A DNA stretch of 5,237 nucleotides, taken from positions 1 to 5,237 of the forward strand of contig JALRDI010000058.1 in assembly GCA_023257035.1 (NCBI GenBank), read 5' to 3'. Below, piece after piece: positions 1-5,237 of this stretch (within the stretch, counting starts at the first letter, position 1; every line of letters starts with the position of its first letter). Position numbers and translations under genes: made by a program. This DNA comes from Ilumatobacteraceae bacterium (GTDB lineage Bacteria > Actinomycetota > Acidimicrobiia > Acidimicrobiales > Ilumatobacteraceae). The notes under the pieces are model-generated. The model was not told the origin of the DNA. It saw only the letters and a program-made list of their open reading frames with translations, and searched no databases.

Positions 1-686
1 TGCTTCAGATCGAACACCCGAACATGACCCGAATCGGCCCCGTTGCCATCATTGGAGTCTGCGCCGACCGCCAAACGTGAGCCATCAGACGACAACGCAA
101 CTGACCACCCGAAACGGTCTAAGGAAGCCTCACCATCGATATCGGCACCAACCTGAACCCAATTTGCCCCATCCCAGTCGAACACCCGAACATGACCCGA
201 ATCGGTCCCGTTGCCATCGTTTTTTATTGCGCTGACTGCGAGCCGAGAACCATCTGATGACAACGCAACCGAATACCCGAAGTCGTCGTTGGCAGCCTCA
301 CCATCAATATCGGCACCAACCTGAACCCAGCCGTCACCAACCCTGTCAAAGACCCGAACATGACCCGAATCGGTCCCGTTGCTGCCATCGTTTGTTCGTG
401 CACCTACCGCTAGCCGGGAACCATCATCCGACAACGCAACCGACGACCCGAACTGGTCATCATGAGCTTCACCAAGGACAGAGTTCAGTGGCGCCCAATC
501 AGTTTCGCTCCAGTCAAACCCTGTAGCAGCACCAAGTTTCGCGCTGCAGTTGAGTCCACCAGCGGTACAACCATCGTAATCCGGCGACCCGCTTACTACC
601 CGATTTCCCTGAGAAGACAGCGCGACCGACCAACCGAAGTTTGCTCCCAAATGGGCGCCATCAACATCGGTACCTAACTGAACCCA
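1..686 (-). repeat. Tandem 168-bp (56-residue) coding repeats, four units, last one cut by the edge
   Basis: Reading the minus strand, units begin at the conserved Trp codons: 686-498 (63 residues, divergent), 497-330 (56), 329-162 (56) and 161-1 (partial). The block AACATGACCCGAATCGG (plus-strand sense) starts at 21, 189 and 357, exactly 168 bp apart. Bases 11-50 and 179-218 differ at only one position. The first unit is the outlier: it has seven extra residues and the only two cysteines (88 and 95). The near-identical DNA of the later units points to recent duplication or gene conversion within the gene. Confidence 0.9.
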
Positions 687-830
687 GATTTCGTCAGCAG
701 CGAGAACCGTTTCGCTCTCTGTTGAGCCCGGGCCGATTTGAAAAATACCCAACACAAATGACGACAATGAAACTGTTGCTGACAAAAGAACACGCAGCCA
801 GGTTTTCAAAGATGTTCGTTCCTCAGTCAC
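1..830 (-). CDS. Secreted FG-GAP/beta-propeller-like repeat protein (3' end outside window)
   Basis: This reading frame is open for 276 codons from a GTG at 830-828 to the left edge, with no stop. An in-frame TAG at 842-840 lies just upstream and GTG is the first start after it, so the N-terminus is fairly certain. The ribosome site is weak (a G-rich GGGGTGG just upstream). Residues 1-45 form a signal peptide: charged start (EERTSLK), hydrophobic core about 12-31, and a likely cleavage near VLAA (42-45). From residue 49 on there are four repeat units of the form W-V-Q-x-G-x-D-x-D-G-E-A...F-G-x-S-V-A-L-S-x-D-G-S-R-L-A-V...N-D-G-N-G-x-D-S-G-H-V-R-V-F-D. This resembles the FG-GAP/integrin-alpha type of beta-propeller blade, with Asp/Asn/Gly-rich loops that could bind calcium. 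A complete propeller would need more blades beyond the edge. Ligand and role are unknown; an extracellular or cell-surface binding role is inferred. It is transcribed divergently from the surface protein starting at 1081. Confidence 0.88.
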   Translation of the reverse strand, partial: MTEERTSLKTWLRVLLSATVSLSSFVLGIFQIGPGSTESETVLAADEIWVQLGTDVDGAHLGANFGWSVALSSQGNRVVSGSPDYDGCTAGGLNCSAKLGAATGFDWSETDWAPLNSVLGEAHDDQFGSSVALSDDGSRLAVGARTNDGSNGTDSGHVRVFDRVGDGWVQVGADIDGEAANDDFGYSVALSSDGSRLAVSAIKNDGNGTDSGHVRVFDWDGANWVQVGADIDGEASLDRFGWSVALSSDGSRLAVGADSNDGNGADSGHVRVFDLK

Positions 831-878
831 GGCCCACCCCTAAGCAGTTCATCGCTTCTCGCAAACACCTCTTCAACG

Positions 879-895
879 TGACACAAAGAGTGTCA
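879..895. promoter_or_regulatory. Candidate operator palindrome TGACAC-N5-GTGTCA
   Basis: The two 6-bp arms at 879-884 and 890-895 are perfect inverted repeats around AAAGA. The site lies about 50 bp upstream of the GTG start of the minus-strand repeat protein. That is a sensible place for a regulator dimer, or for a small hairpin in the 5' leader. A 6-bp perfect palindrome can occur by chance, so function is only inferred. Confidence 0.35.
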
Positions 896-924
896 TTTAT
901 TTTCCGTAATCCTAAAGGTTAGAG

Positions 925-937
925 TGTAAAGCACACA
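925..937. promoter_or_regulatory. Second, weaker palindrome GTGT-N5-ACAC
   Basis: Four-base arms at 925-928 and 934-937 flank AAAGC. Its centre (931) is 44 bp, about four helical turns, from the centre of the stronger palindrome (887). Both sites combine ACAC/GTGT arms with a 5-base AAAG-containing spacer, although the arms are in opposite order. The arms are short, so this is weak evidence alone. Confidence 0.2.
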
Positions 938-984
938 AACCTATTCCTGAAAGCACCAAGACGACTGAAACTGTCCGTCTCAAC

Positions 985-990
985 TTGACA
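985..990 (+). promoter_or_regulatory. Candidate -35 box TTGACA for the gene at 1081
   Basis: This is an exact match to the sigma-70 family -35 consensus, 90 bp upstream of the plus-strand start codon. It overlaps the right arm of a CTGTC-N11-GACAG inverted repeat (971-975 and 987-991), which might be an operator. No good -10 hexamer follows at 16-19 bp: the best region around 1008-1016 matches poorly. The promoter call is therefore tentative. Confidence 0.25.
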
Positions 991-1066
991 GATCACCTCG
1001 GCAAGAGAGCACATGCAGGTTTTAGTTAAGCCAAGTCCACTCAGCACAGTCTCGCCCTCACATTCC

Positions 1067-1070
1067 GGAG
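1067..1070 (+). promoter_or_regulatory. Shine-Dalgarno GGAG for the surface protein at 1081
   Basis: GGAG lies 10 bases before the ATG at 1081. The spacing is slightly long but acceptable, and it supports that ATG, whose product begins directly with a signal peptide. Confidence 0.5.
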
Positions 1071-1080
1071 CGATATAGCG

Positions 1081-2631
1081 ATGTCAAAACAAACCGATCT
1101 ACAACGCTCACGCTCTCTAACGCTGACGATGGCCGTCGGCATTATCACGTTGATGACTGCTCTGGTTTCTGGAGGAAGTAACTCGACCGCTGAAGCAGCA
1201 GAAAGTGGTTGGAACTGCTACCAATCGGGAGAGAACGTCGGGGTTGCGTACCAGGTCGTGCAAGAGGGCAGTACCGACACGACGTATATCTACAAGTACA
1301 AACTTCGCAACACAGGCGAGTGGGACTACATCGAACTCAAAAGCTTCAATCTTGAAGGCGCAACTCTTGTTCGCGAAGACACTGGAGGCTCAGCAACGAT
1401 CGACTTTGCGGTTGATGGCGTCAATGCATTGACCCTCGTACCTCGAGCAGATGATCCGAACAAAGCCGACATGTACGGCATCATCAACCCTAAAACTCAT
1501 ACGTCGACTACCCCTCGCTACTTGATCAGGATCCCATCTGAGGCCGGGGCGAATCCAGTGATTGTTTCCGCTATCTCCGGAAACAACATTGATGCTCTCG
1601 TAGGACAGCCGATCACATCGGGCACCTACCTGAAGGAGAACGGCGTCAACTGGCTGTACATGTCAAATGACACACAACCCAAGAACGCCTACCGATTCAA
1701 CCTCGACACAGGCGCATGGCAGAACTGGACAATTGCGAGCCAAGCTCTCCCTACGAAAGACATCCTTTGGCTTGAAACGAACCCGGTAACGATTGGCGGA
1801 ATCACCTACCCAATGGTTGGTCTCGCTGACCCAGGCACGGGCGATGGAACTCCAACTGCGTTTCTGATCAATACTTCCGGCCAGCACACCACAGTCGACG
1901 TAACTGTCAGCGGATTCGACTGGTCGGGGGCGGGCTCATTTGGTGCCGCCTACGGTTTCACATCTGGCGATTCACCTTCGATGTACTTCACCGCTAATCA
2001 AGCGTCTGAAACCAACGGGCCTGATGGTGCTGGTAACAACGGCCACCTCGTGAAGTTTGAAATCAATGCAAACGGCACTGGGGCAACCGCAACCGCAATC
2101 GGCTGGTCACCGTCGACGAGCGAGAACGACGGCGCCGCATGTGGACAGTACGCATTTGATGCACCACCAGAAACGACGACGACTACTACAACAACAACAA
2201 CGGTCGCACCAACAACAACCACGACAACGACAACAACCACAACAACAACCACGACAGTTGCACCAACCACCACAACCACGACAGTTGCACCATGTGATGC
2301 GTCGCTCGCGTTCGACGCAAACGGCGGATCAAACGCCCCCGGCACGTTGACAGGCTGCGACGGCGACACCGTCACCATCCCACCAACAGAACCAACACCC
2401 CCACCAGGCGGAGGTGACCTCATTGGCTGGCAGCTCTGCGACGGAACAGGAACCGTCTACCAGCCTGGCGACTCATTCGTTCTGAAAGGTGACACCACGC
2501 TGTGCGCGATCTGGGATAACCCTCCCAGCCTCGCATCAACCGGAGGGACCACGTGGGCGGGGCTCCTCATCGCAATTGCAGGGTTCGCCATTGCAATTTG
2601 CCTCTTACGCCTCCGCCCGCGCTTCAACTAA
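1081..2631 (+). CDS. Sortase-anchored surface protein with poly-Thr stalk and InlB B-repeat-like module
   Basis: The 516-residue product has a clear export and anchoring layout. Residues 1-40 are a signal peptide: basic N-region to R11, hydrophobic core about 13-31, and a likely cut near AEAA (37-40). Residues 43-360 are a beta-rich ectodomain I cannot assign. They contain phrases such as YRFNLDTGAWQNW that recall beta-propeller blades, and cysteines at 46 and 354. Residues 365-404 are threonine runs of 10, 15 and 6 separated by Val-Ala-Pro, probably an extended and possibly glycosylated stalk. Residues 405-478 resemble an InlB B-repeat (Listeria-Bacteroides repeat), seen as FDANGG, GW.LCDG, Y.PGDSF and TTLCAIW, with cysteines 405, 426, 453 and 475 that could form two disulfides. 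The end has LASTG (484-488), a membrane helix (about 492-509) and a basic tail RLRPR. LAxTG is the motif recognised by class E sortases of actinobacteria. It is therefore expected to be cell-wall attached; its ligand is unknown. It is divergent from the repeat protein to its left. Confidence 0.9.
   Translation: MSKQTDLQRSRSLTLTMAVGIITLMTALVSGGSNSTAEAAESGWNCYQSGENVGVAYQVVQEGSTDTTYIYKYKLRNTGEWDYIELKSFNLEGATLVREDTGGSATIDFAVDGVNALTLVPRADDPNKADMYGIINPKTHTSTTPRYLIRIPSEAGANPVIVSAISGNNIDALVGQPITSGTYLKENGVNWLYMSNDTQPKNAYRFNLDTGAWQNWTIASQALPTKDILWLETNPVTIGGITYPMVGLADPGTGDGTPTAFLINTSGQHTTVDVTVSGFDWSGAGSFGAAYGFTSGDSPSMYFTANQASETNGPDGAGNNGHLVKFEINANGTGATATAIGWSPSTSENDGAACGQYAFDAPPETTTTTTTTTTVAPTTTTTTTTTTTTTTTVAPTTTTTTVAPCDASLAFDANGGSNAPGTLTGCDGDTVTIPPTEPTPPPGGGDLIGWQLCDGTGTVYQPGDSFVLKGDTTLCAIWDNPPSLASTGGTTWAGLLIAIAGFAIAICLLRLRPRFN
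2173..2292 (+). repeat. Poly-threonine (ACN) tract, three runs each ending Val-Ala-Pro
   Basis: Forty codons encode 10, 15 and 6 threonines, each run closed by Val-Ala-Pro. The threonine codons are a mix of ACA, ACC, ACG and ACT, so the tract is kept at the protein level and is not a pure DNA microsatellite. Length variation between strains is nevertheless likely. The composition also creates an artificial poly-valine open frame on the other strand. Confidence 0.9.
2530..2622 (+). other. C-terminal cell-wall sorting signal (LASTG, membrane helix, basic tail)
   Basis: This stretch codes for Leu-Ala-Ser-Thr-Gly at residues 484-488, a hydrophobic segment of about 18 residues beginning at Trp492, and Arg-Leu-Arg-Pro-Arg at 510-514. 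The order motif, helix, positive charges is the standard sortase substrate layout. Ala at the second position fits class E sortase preference (LAxTG). No sortase gene lies in the window, so the enzyme must be encoded elsewhere. Confidence 0.8.
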
Positions 2632-2686
2632 CTGCTTGTGACCCAGTCTCGGAATCAAGACCGAATAAGTCTCGAACTCATAGACC
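2632..2686. other. Short convergent intergenic gap without a clear terminator
   Basis: The stops of the plus-strand surface protein and the minus-strand oxidoreductase face each other across 55 bp. I looked for a GC-rich stem followed by a T run in both directions and found only 4-bp stems, such as TCGG with CCGA, with no T tract. There is a 7-bp direct repeat AGTCTCG at 2645 and 2668. Termination may be Rho-dependent or lie inside the opposite gene. Confidence 0.5.
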
Positions 2687-3631
2687 TCATCGAAGAGATT
2701 CCAGGCAGTCGATGACCTGCTCAATCTGCTGGTCATGGTCGCCCGCACAGCGGATGATGATGTGCTGAGACCCTGCTTCCACAAATTCGCTCACCCAATC
2801 GACGAGCCCAGGAGCACCTCCGGCATATGTCGCCTGGGCTGCTCGCATCGCTGCCGGCGGAGCCGGGTAGTACGCCGCGAGGTAGTCGTCGAGCGTCTTG
2901 TTCGCAGCCTCAACATCATCGTTGAGCGCAACTGTGAGATACGACGCAGTCGCAAGCAATGAGGCATCTCTGCCTGCTTCAGCTGCGGCCTGCTGCACGA
3001 CCTCAAGGCCGGGAGCGAATTGCTCGGCCTGCCCGATCGGCATCCAGCCGTCATATATGCGGCCAGCGCGGCGCTGGGTGACCTCATTTGAACCTGCGAC
3101 CCACAGCGGTGGCCCGCCTTCACGATGCGGAGTCGGCAATGCTTGCACTTCGTTAATGTCGTAGAAGTCGCTGTGGTGAGTGACCTTCTCCCCTGCCCAT
3201 AAGCGACGGCAGATATCGAGGTGCTCGTTGAAGCGCCCGACACGGCGAGCGAACGGCACACCAACCGATTCAAACTCATGGTGCGTCGTTGGGGTATCGG
3301 TCGCAATACCAACCCCGAGAATCAGCCGACCCTCAGAGATCTGATCAACCGTTGCCGCGTGGTGCGCAAGCACGACCGGGTGGCGCAGCACCGGCAGCAA
3401 GACTGCGGTGCCAAGCTCAGCTCTTTCGGTACGGGCAGCAATCGCTGCCAACATCGCCAGCGGCTCGTGGCGGGCGCGGGCAACGATCGAGTCACCTACC
3501 CAGATTGAGTCATAGCCGAGTTGCTCAGCTCGATCAGCGAGTCGCAACAGGCGCTGAGCATCAAAATCACCCGACATGACCGCTTCACGGGTCGGAACCA
3601 GGTAACCGATGGACACACTGTTCTCACTCAT
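2687..3631 (-). CDS. LLM class (luciferase-like) flavin/F420-dependent oxidoreductase
   Basis: The 314-residue product is a typical full-length single-domain member of the bacterial luciferase-like superfamily, a cytoplasmic TIM barrel that uses FMN or coenzyme F420. Family landmarks are: the first strand IGYLVPTR (8-15); LGYDSIWVGDS (38-48); the block RHPVVLAHHAATVDQISEGR (83-102) followed by LILGVGIA; the FARRVGRFNEHLDICRRLW helix (127-145) with GEKVTHHSDFY; PTPHREGGPPLWVAGS (166-181); and RAGRIYDGWMP (188-198). The ATG is preceded by GAGAGGGG (3645-3638), which overlaps the stop of the upstream gene, and the gap is only 12 bp, so the two genes are probably cotranscribed and perhaps translationally linked. 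F420 rather than FMN use is inferred from the actinobacterial setting. The substrate cannot be told from the sequence. It converges on the surface-protein gene, with 55 bp between their stops. Confidence 0.92.
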   Translation of the reverse strand: MSENSVSIGYLVPTREAVMSGDFDAQRLLRLADRAEQLGYDSIWVGDSIVARARHEPLAMLAAIAARTERAELGTAVLLPVLRHPVVLAHHAATVDQISEGRLILGVGIATDTPTTHHEFESVGVPFARRVGRFNEHLDICRRLWAGEKVTHHSDFYDINEVQALPTPHREGGPPLWVAGSNEVTQRRAGRIYDGWMPIGQAEQFAPGLEVVQQAAAEAGRDASLLATASYLTVALNDDVEAANKTLDDYLAAYYPAPPAAMRAAQATYAGGAPGLVDWVSEFVEAGSQHIIIRCAGDHDQQIEQVIDCLESLR

Positions 3632-3643
3632 TTCATGCCCCTC

Positions 3644-4675
3644 TCAGGCCGCCGTGACAGCGTTTGCAACGTTGCGCCATTTCGACACGTTGTCCGGGTT
3701 TGATGCGAGATCGTCAACAGTGAGATACGAGATCACACGTTCAGCCAATCCCTTGTAGCGATCGATGATGCGATCAGCGATCTCATCCCACGAGCCAACA
3801 ATTGCGAACATGTCGAGCATCTCATCGGTGATCGTGTTCGCGAGGCCATCCATGTCACCTGCCTTGATGCAGTCGTTGAGGCGGCTCGACACTCCCTCGA
3901 ACCCGAGATCGTCGAACTGGAACGCATAGTTCTTTGTCGAGCCGTAAAAGCCAATTTGTGTCCGTGCTCTGTGCGCTAAGGCAGCCCGTTCTTCTGGGGT
4001 GTCACCGGGCACGATGAATGCGGGAATCAACAGATCGACATCTGCCGGGTCACGATCAGAACTCGCTGCGCCTTCTGCAACCGCAGGCAAGAGACGCTCG
4101 TTGATGTAATGCACCGAATGCAGCGGATGCACATGGACACCGTCCGCGACCGCTCCAGCCATACGTGTCATCCACGGGCCCACCGCCGACACATCAACTT
4201 TCACATCGCCGTAGTCGTGCGACAGCGGCCTCCATTGCTGCGGAAGCATTGTGAGTTCGTAGTACGGGCCACGGTGGTCGAGTTCTTCGTCGCCCCGGAA
4301 CGCAGCGAGCGTGGCTTGCACTGCGTGGAGATAGTCGCGCATACGTGGGCCCGGAGGGTCAAATTCCATGCCGTAGCGGCGTTCGATATGCGCTCGAACC
4401 TGACTGCCGAGCCCTAAGCGAAACTGGCCTTTCGTATTGTCGGCGAGTTCCCATGCAAGGCTTGCAGCAACCATCGGACTCATCGGGAATGCAACAGCGA
4501 TACCTGTCGAGTATGTAAGGCTCGGTGCAGCCATCGCAGCTGCTGCGATACTCATCCACGGCGTCTGCCCAGTCTCGGTGAACATCAGCCCCGAGAAACC
4601 GGCACCCTCAGCTGTCACCGCAAGTTCGGCAGCGTCCTTCCATCGGCTCGGACCAACCATGATGTCGAAATCCAT
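3644..4675 (-). CDS. LLM class F420-dependent oxidoreductase, resembling the TIGR03617 (MSMEG_2256) family
   Basis: The frame is open to an ATG at 4717, but the better start is the ATG at 4675-4673. It has a strong AAGGAG six bases upstream and begins MDFDIMVGPSRW like a luciferase-family first strand, giving 343 residues. The luciferase-like fold is shown by the N-terminal helix AELAVTAEGAGFSGLMFTE (16-34), TYSTGIAVAFPMSPMVAA (54-71), LADNTKGQFRLGLGSQV (77-93), the RMRDYLHAVQATLAAF helix (111-126), the VDVSAVGPWMTRMAG strand-helix (160-174) and ADGVHVHPLHS (177-187). The SQVRAHIERRYG stretch and the HPLHS motif are what I recall from the F420-dependent TIGR03617 group; this assignment is from memory. 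The protein is cytoplasmic and would use reduced or oxidised F420 on an unknown substrate. It is the first gene of a two-gene operon with the oxidoreductase ending at 2687 and is divergent from the thioesterase. The two oxidoreductases differ enough to be from separate subfamilies rather than a recent duplication. Confidence 0.9.
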   Translation of the reverse strand: MDFDIMVGPSRWKDAAELAVTAEGAGFSGLMFTETGQTPWMSIAAAAMAAPSLTYSTGIAVAFPMSPMVAASLAWELADNTKGQFRLGLGSQVRAHIERRYGMEFDPPGPRMRDYLHAVQATLAAFRGDEELDHRGPYYELTMLPQQWRPLSHDYGDVKVDVSAVGPWMTRMAGAVADGVHVHPLHSVHYINERLLPAVAEGAASSDRDPADVDLLIPAFIVPGDTPEERAALAHRARTQIGFYGSTKNYAFQFDDLGFEGVSSRLNDCIKAGDMDGLANTITDEMLDMFAIVGSWDEIADRIIDRYKGLAERVISYLTVDDLASNPDNVSKWRNVANAVTAA

Positions 4676-4904
4676 GACTCTCTCCTTTTCCCGCTCTCCG
4701 GCGGGAGCACCCCGCATTGAAATTCACGGTACGCAACTCATGGATTAACTGACGAGCCGGCAACCACCGCTGCGGCACAGCGCGGAGGTCATATCCATAA
4801 CGGTTGAACTTCGGCCATCACCCAGAATCTGCAATGCTGACATGACCAGCCCAAGCCAAACGAAACACGTTCAGGCTGCAAACAACTCTGATGACGAGCA
4901 CCCC
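4676..4904. promoter_or_regulatory. Divergent intergenic region, oxidoreductase operon versus thioesterase
   Basis: These 229 bp must carry the promoters of the minus-strand oxidoreductase pair and of the plus-strand thioesterase. Toward the thioesterase there is a TTGAAC at 4804-4809, but no well-spaced -10. A TGCAAT at 4830-4835 sits seven bases before an in-frame ATG at 4842. I found no long palindrome and no independent small gene. Confidence 0.4.
4682..4687 (-). promoter_or_regulatory. Strong Shine-Dalgarno AAGGAG fixing the start at 4675
   Basis: On the minus strand AAGGAG is followed by six bases and then the ATG at 4675-4673. This spacing is ideal. It argues against the longer form from the ATG at 4717, whose extra 14 residues (rich in Glu, Arg, Lys and Gly) would simply be the translated leader and ribosome site. 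Confidence 0.75.
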
Positions 4905-5237
4905 ATGACATCTCCCAAACTCGACCCCAATGTCACTGCAGCGATTGAGGACAGCTTCGCCAAACAAGGGCTCATGGCAACTATCGATGCTGAGCTGCAT
5001 CTCGTTGCGTCAGGTGAAGTGCGGCTTCGCATTAACGCCAGCGAATCACTCACCCAACACCACGGATTTCTTCATGCCGGCATCATTGGAACGATTCTCG
5101 ATTCGTCGTGCGGTTGGGCTTCGCAAACGCTGATGCCATTAGGCACCGAGGTGCTCACCGTCGAATACAAACTCAACCTTCTTCGCCCAGCAGCCGGTGC
5201 ACAATTTGAAGGACGTGGAACTGTCGTCAGAGCTGGA
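4905..5237 (+). CDS. PaaI-family hotdog-fold thioesterase (3' end outside window)
   Basis: The frame is open from ATG 4905 to the right edge, giving 111 residues. PaaI-type enzymes hydrolyse acyl-CoA or aryl-CoA thioesters in the cytoplasm, usually as dimers or tetramers of the hotdog fold. The family signature is visible: SFAKQGLMATI at 17-27, LTQHHGFLHAGI at 49-60 (the QHHG...HxG substrate-binding and active-site helix), ILDSSCGWAS at 64-73 with Asp66 at the usual catalytic acid position, and LTVEYKLNLLRPAAG at 84-98. About 30-40 residues are probably missing at the C-terminus. The start at 4905 fits the usual N-terminal length, but has no good ribosome site. An in-frame ATG at 4842 would add 21 hydrophilic residues. 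The acyl substrate is unknown. Being divergent from two oxidoreductases, it may act on the same pathway, which is inference only. Confidence 0.88.
   Translation, partial: MTSPKLDPNVTAAIEDSFAKQGLMATIDAELHLVASGEVRLRINASESLTQHHGFLHAGIIGTILDSSCGWASQTLMPLGTEVLTVEYKLNLLRPAAGAQFEGRGTVVRAG

Larger units (their letters stand above)
831..1080. promoter_or_regulatory. Divergent intergenic region between the two surface-protein genes
   Basis: These 250 bp separate two genes transcribed away from each other, so both promoters must lie here. It is more AT-rich than the flanking genes, especially about 885-945. I see two short palindromes (879-895 and 925-937) nearer the minus-strand gene, and one consensus -35 hexamer (985-990) oriented toward the plus-strand gene. 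No -10 box is convincing on either strand, and I find no small gene here. The open frame that enters from the left to 922 on the plus strand is an antisense shadow of the repeat gene. Confidence 0.6.

Noticed and set aside
1..497. Regular 168-bp repeats as a possible CRISPR or satellite array
   Set aside because: The period is a multiple of three, the frame stays open and each unit encodes the same FG-GAP-like motif. There are no short repeats with unique spacers.
257..922. Three overlapping plus-strand open frames (257-526, 462-677, 641-922)
   Set aside because: They lie antisense to the repeat protein, have low-complexity His/Arg/Pro-rich products and overlap each other. The minus-strand repeat frame explains the region fully except for the tail in the intergenic gap.
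1998..2423. Minus-strand open frame of 141 codons with long poly-valine runs
   Set aside because: It is the mirror of the ACN threonine tract (GTN on the other strand) inside a well-supported gene and has no family resemblance.
2645..2674. AGTCTCG direct repeats and small stems as a terminator between convergent genes
   Set aside because: Stems are only about 4 bp with no following T run, so it does not meet the pattern of an intrinsic terminator.
2791..3312. Minus-strand open frame of 173 codons inside the first oxidoreductase
   Set aside because: It is an Arg/Ser/Leu-rich out-of-frame shadow of a gene with clear luciferase-family motifs.
4109..4417. Plus-strand open frame of 102 codons antisense to the second oxidoreductase
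   Set aside because: It is His/Arg-rich with no recognisable motif and is fully explained by the real gene on the other strand.
4676..4717. Longer N-terminus for the second oxidoreductase, starting at ATG 4717
   Set aside because: The extra 14 codons contain the AAGGAG ribosome site for the ATG at 4675, and the family's first strand begins right after that ATG.

Overview
The window looks like a piece of an actinobacterial chromosome, most likely from the Acidimicrobiia (Ilumatobacter-like aquatic lineages). The evidence is moderately high GC, threonine tracts broken by Val-Ala-Pro in a secreted protein, an LAxTG-type sortase signal, and two luciferase-like oxidoreductases of the kind common in F420-using actinobacteria. 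This placement is inferred from protein style, not from a marker gene.

Left part (1-2631): two divergent genes for exported proteins. On the minus strand, running off the left edge, is a secreted protein built from 56-residue FG-GAP/beta-propeller-like repeats whose DNA copies are nearly identical in places. On the plus strand is a 516-residue surface protein with a signal peptide, an unrecognised beta-rich ectodomain, a poly-threonine stalk, a cysteine-containing InlB B-repeat-like module and a C-terminal LASTG sorting signal followed by a membrane helix and basic tail. The 250-bp gap between them holds two short palindromes and a consensus -35 hexamer, so shared control is possible but unproven.

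Right part (2687-5237): two minus-strand luciferase-like (LLM class) flavin/F420-dependent oxidoreductases, 12 bp apart and almost certainly one operon, followed by a divergently transcribed PaaI-type hotdog thioesterase cut by the right edge. Together they suggest oxidation of an unknown, possibly CoA-linked, substrate, but nothing in the sequence names it.

No tRNA, rRNA, CRISPR array, insertion sequence or convincing Rho-independent terminator was seen. The part most worth following is the surface-protein pair. The right-hand genes look like ordinary actinobacterial metabolism.
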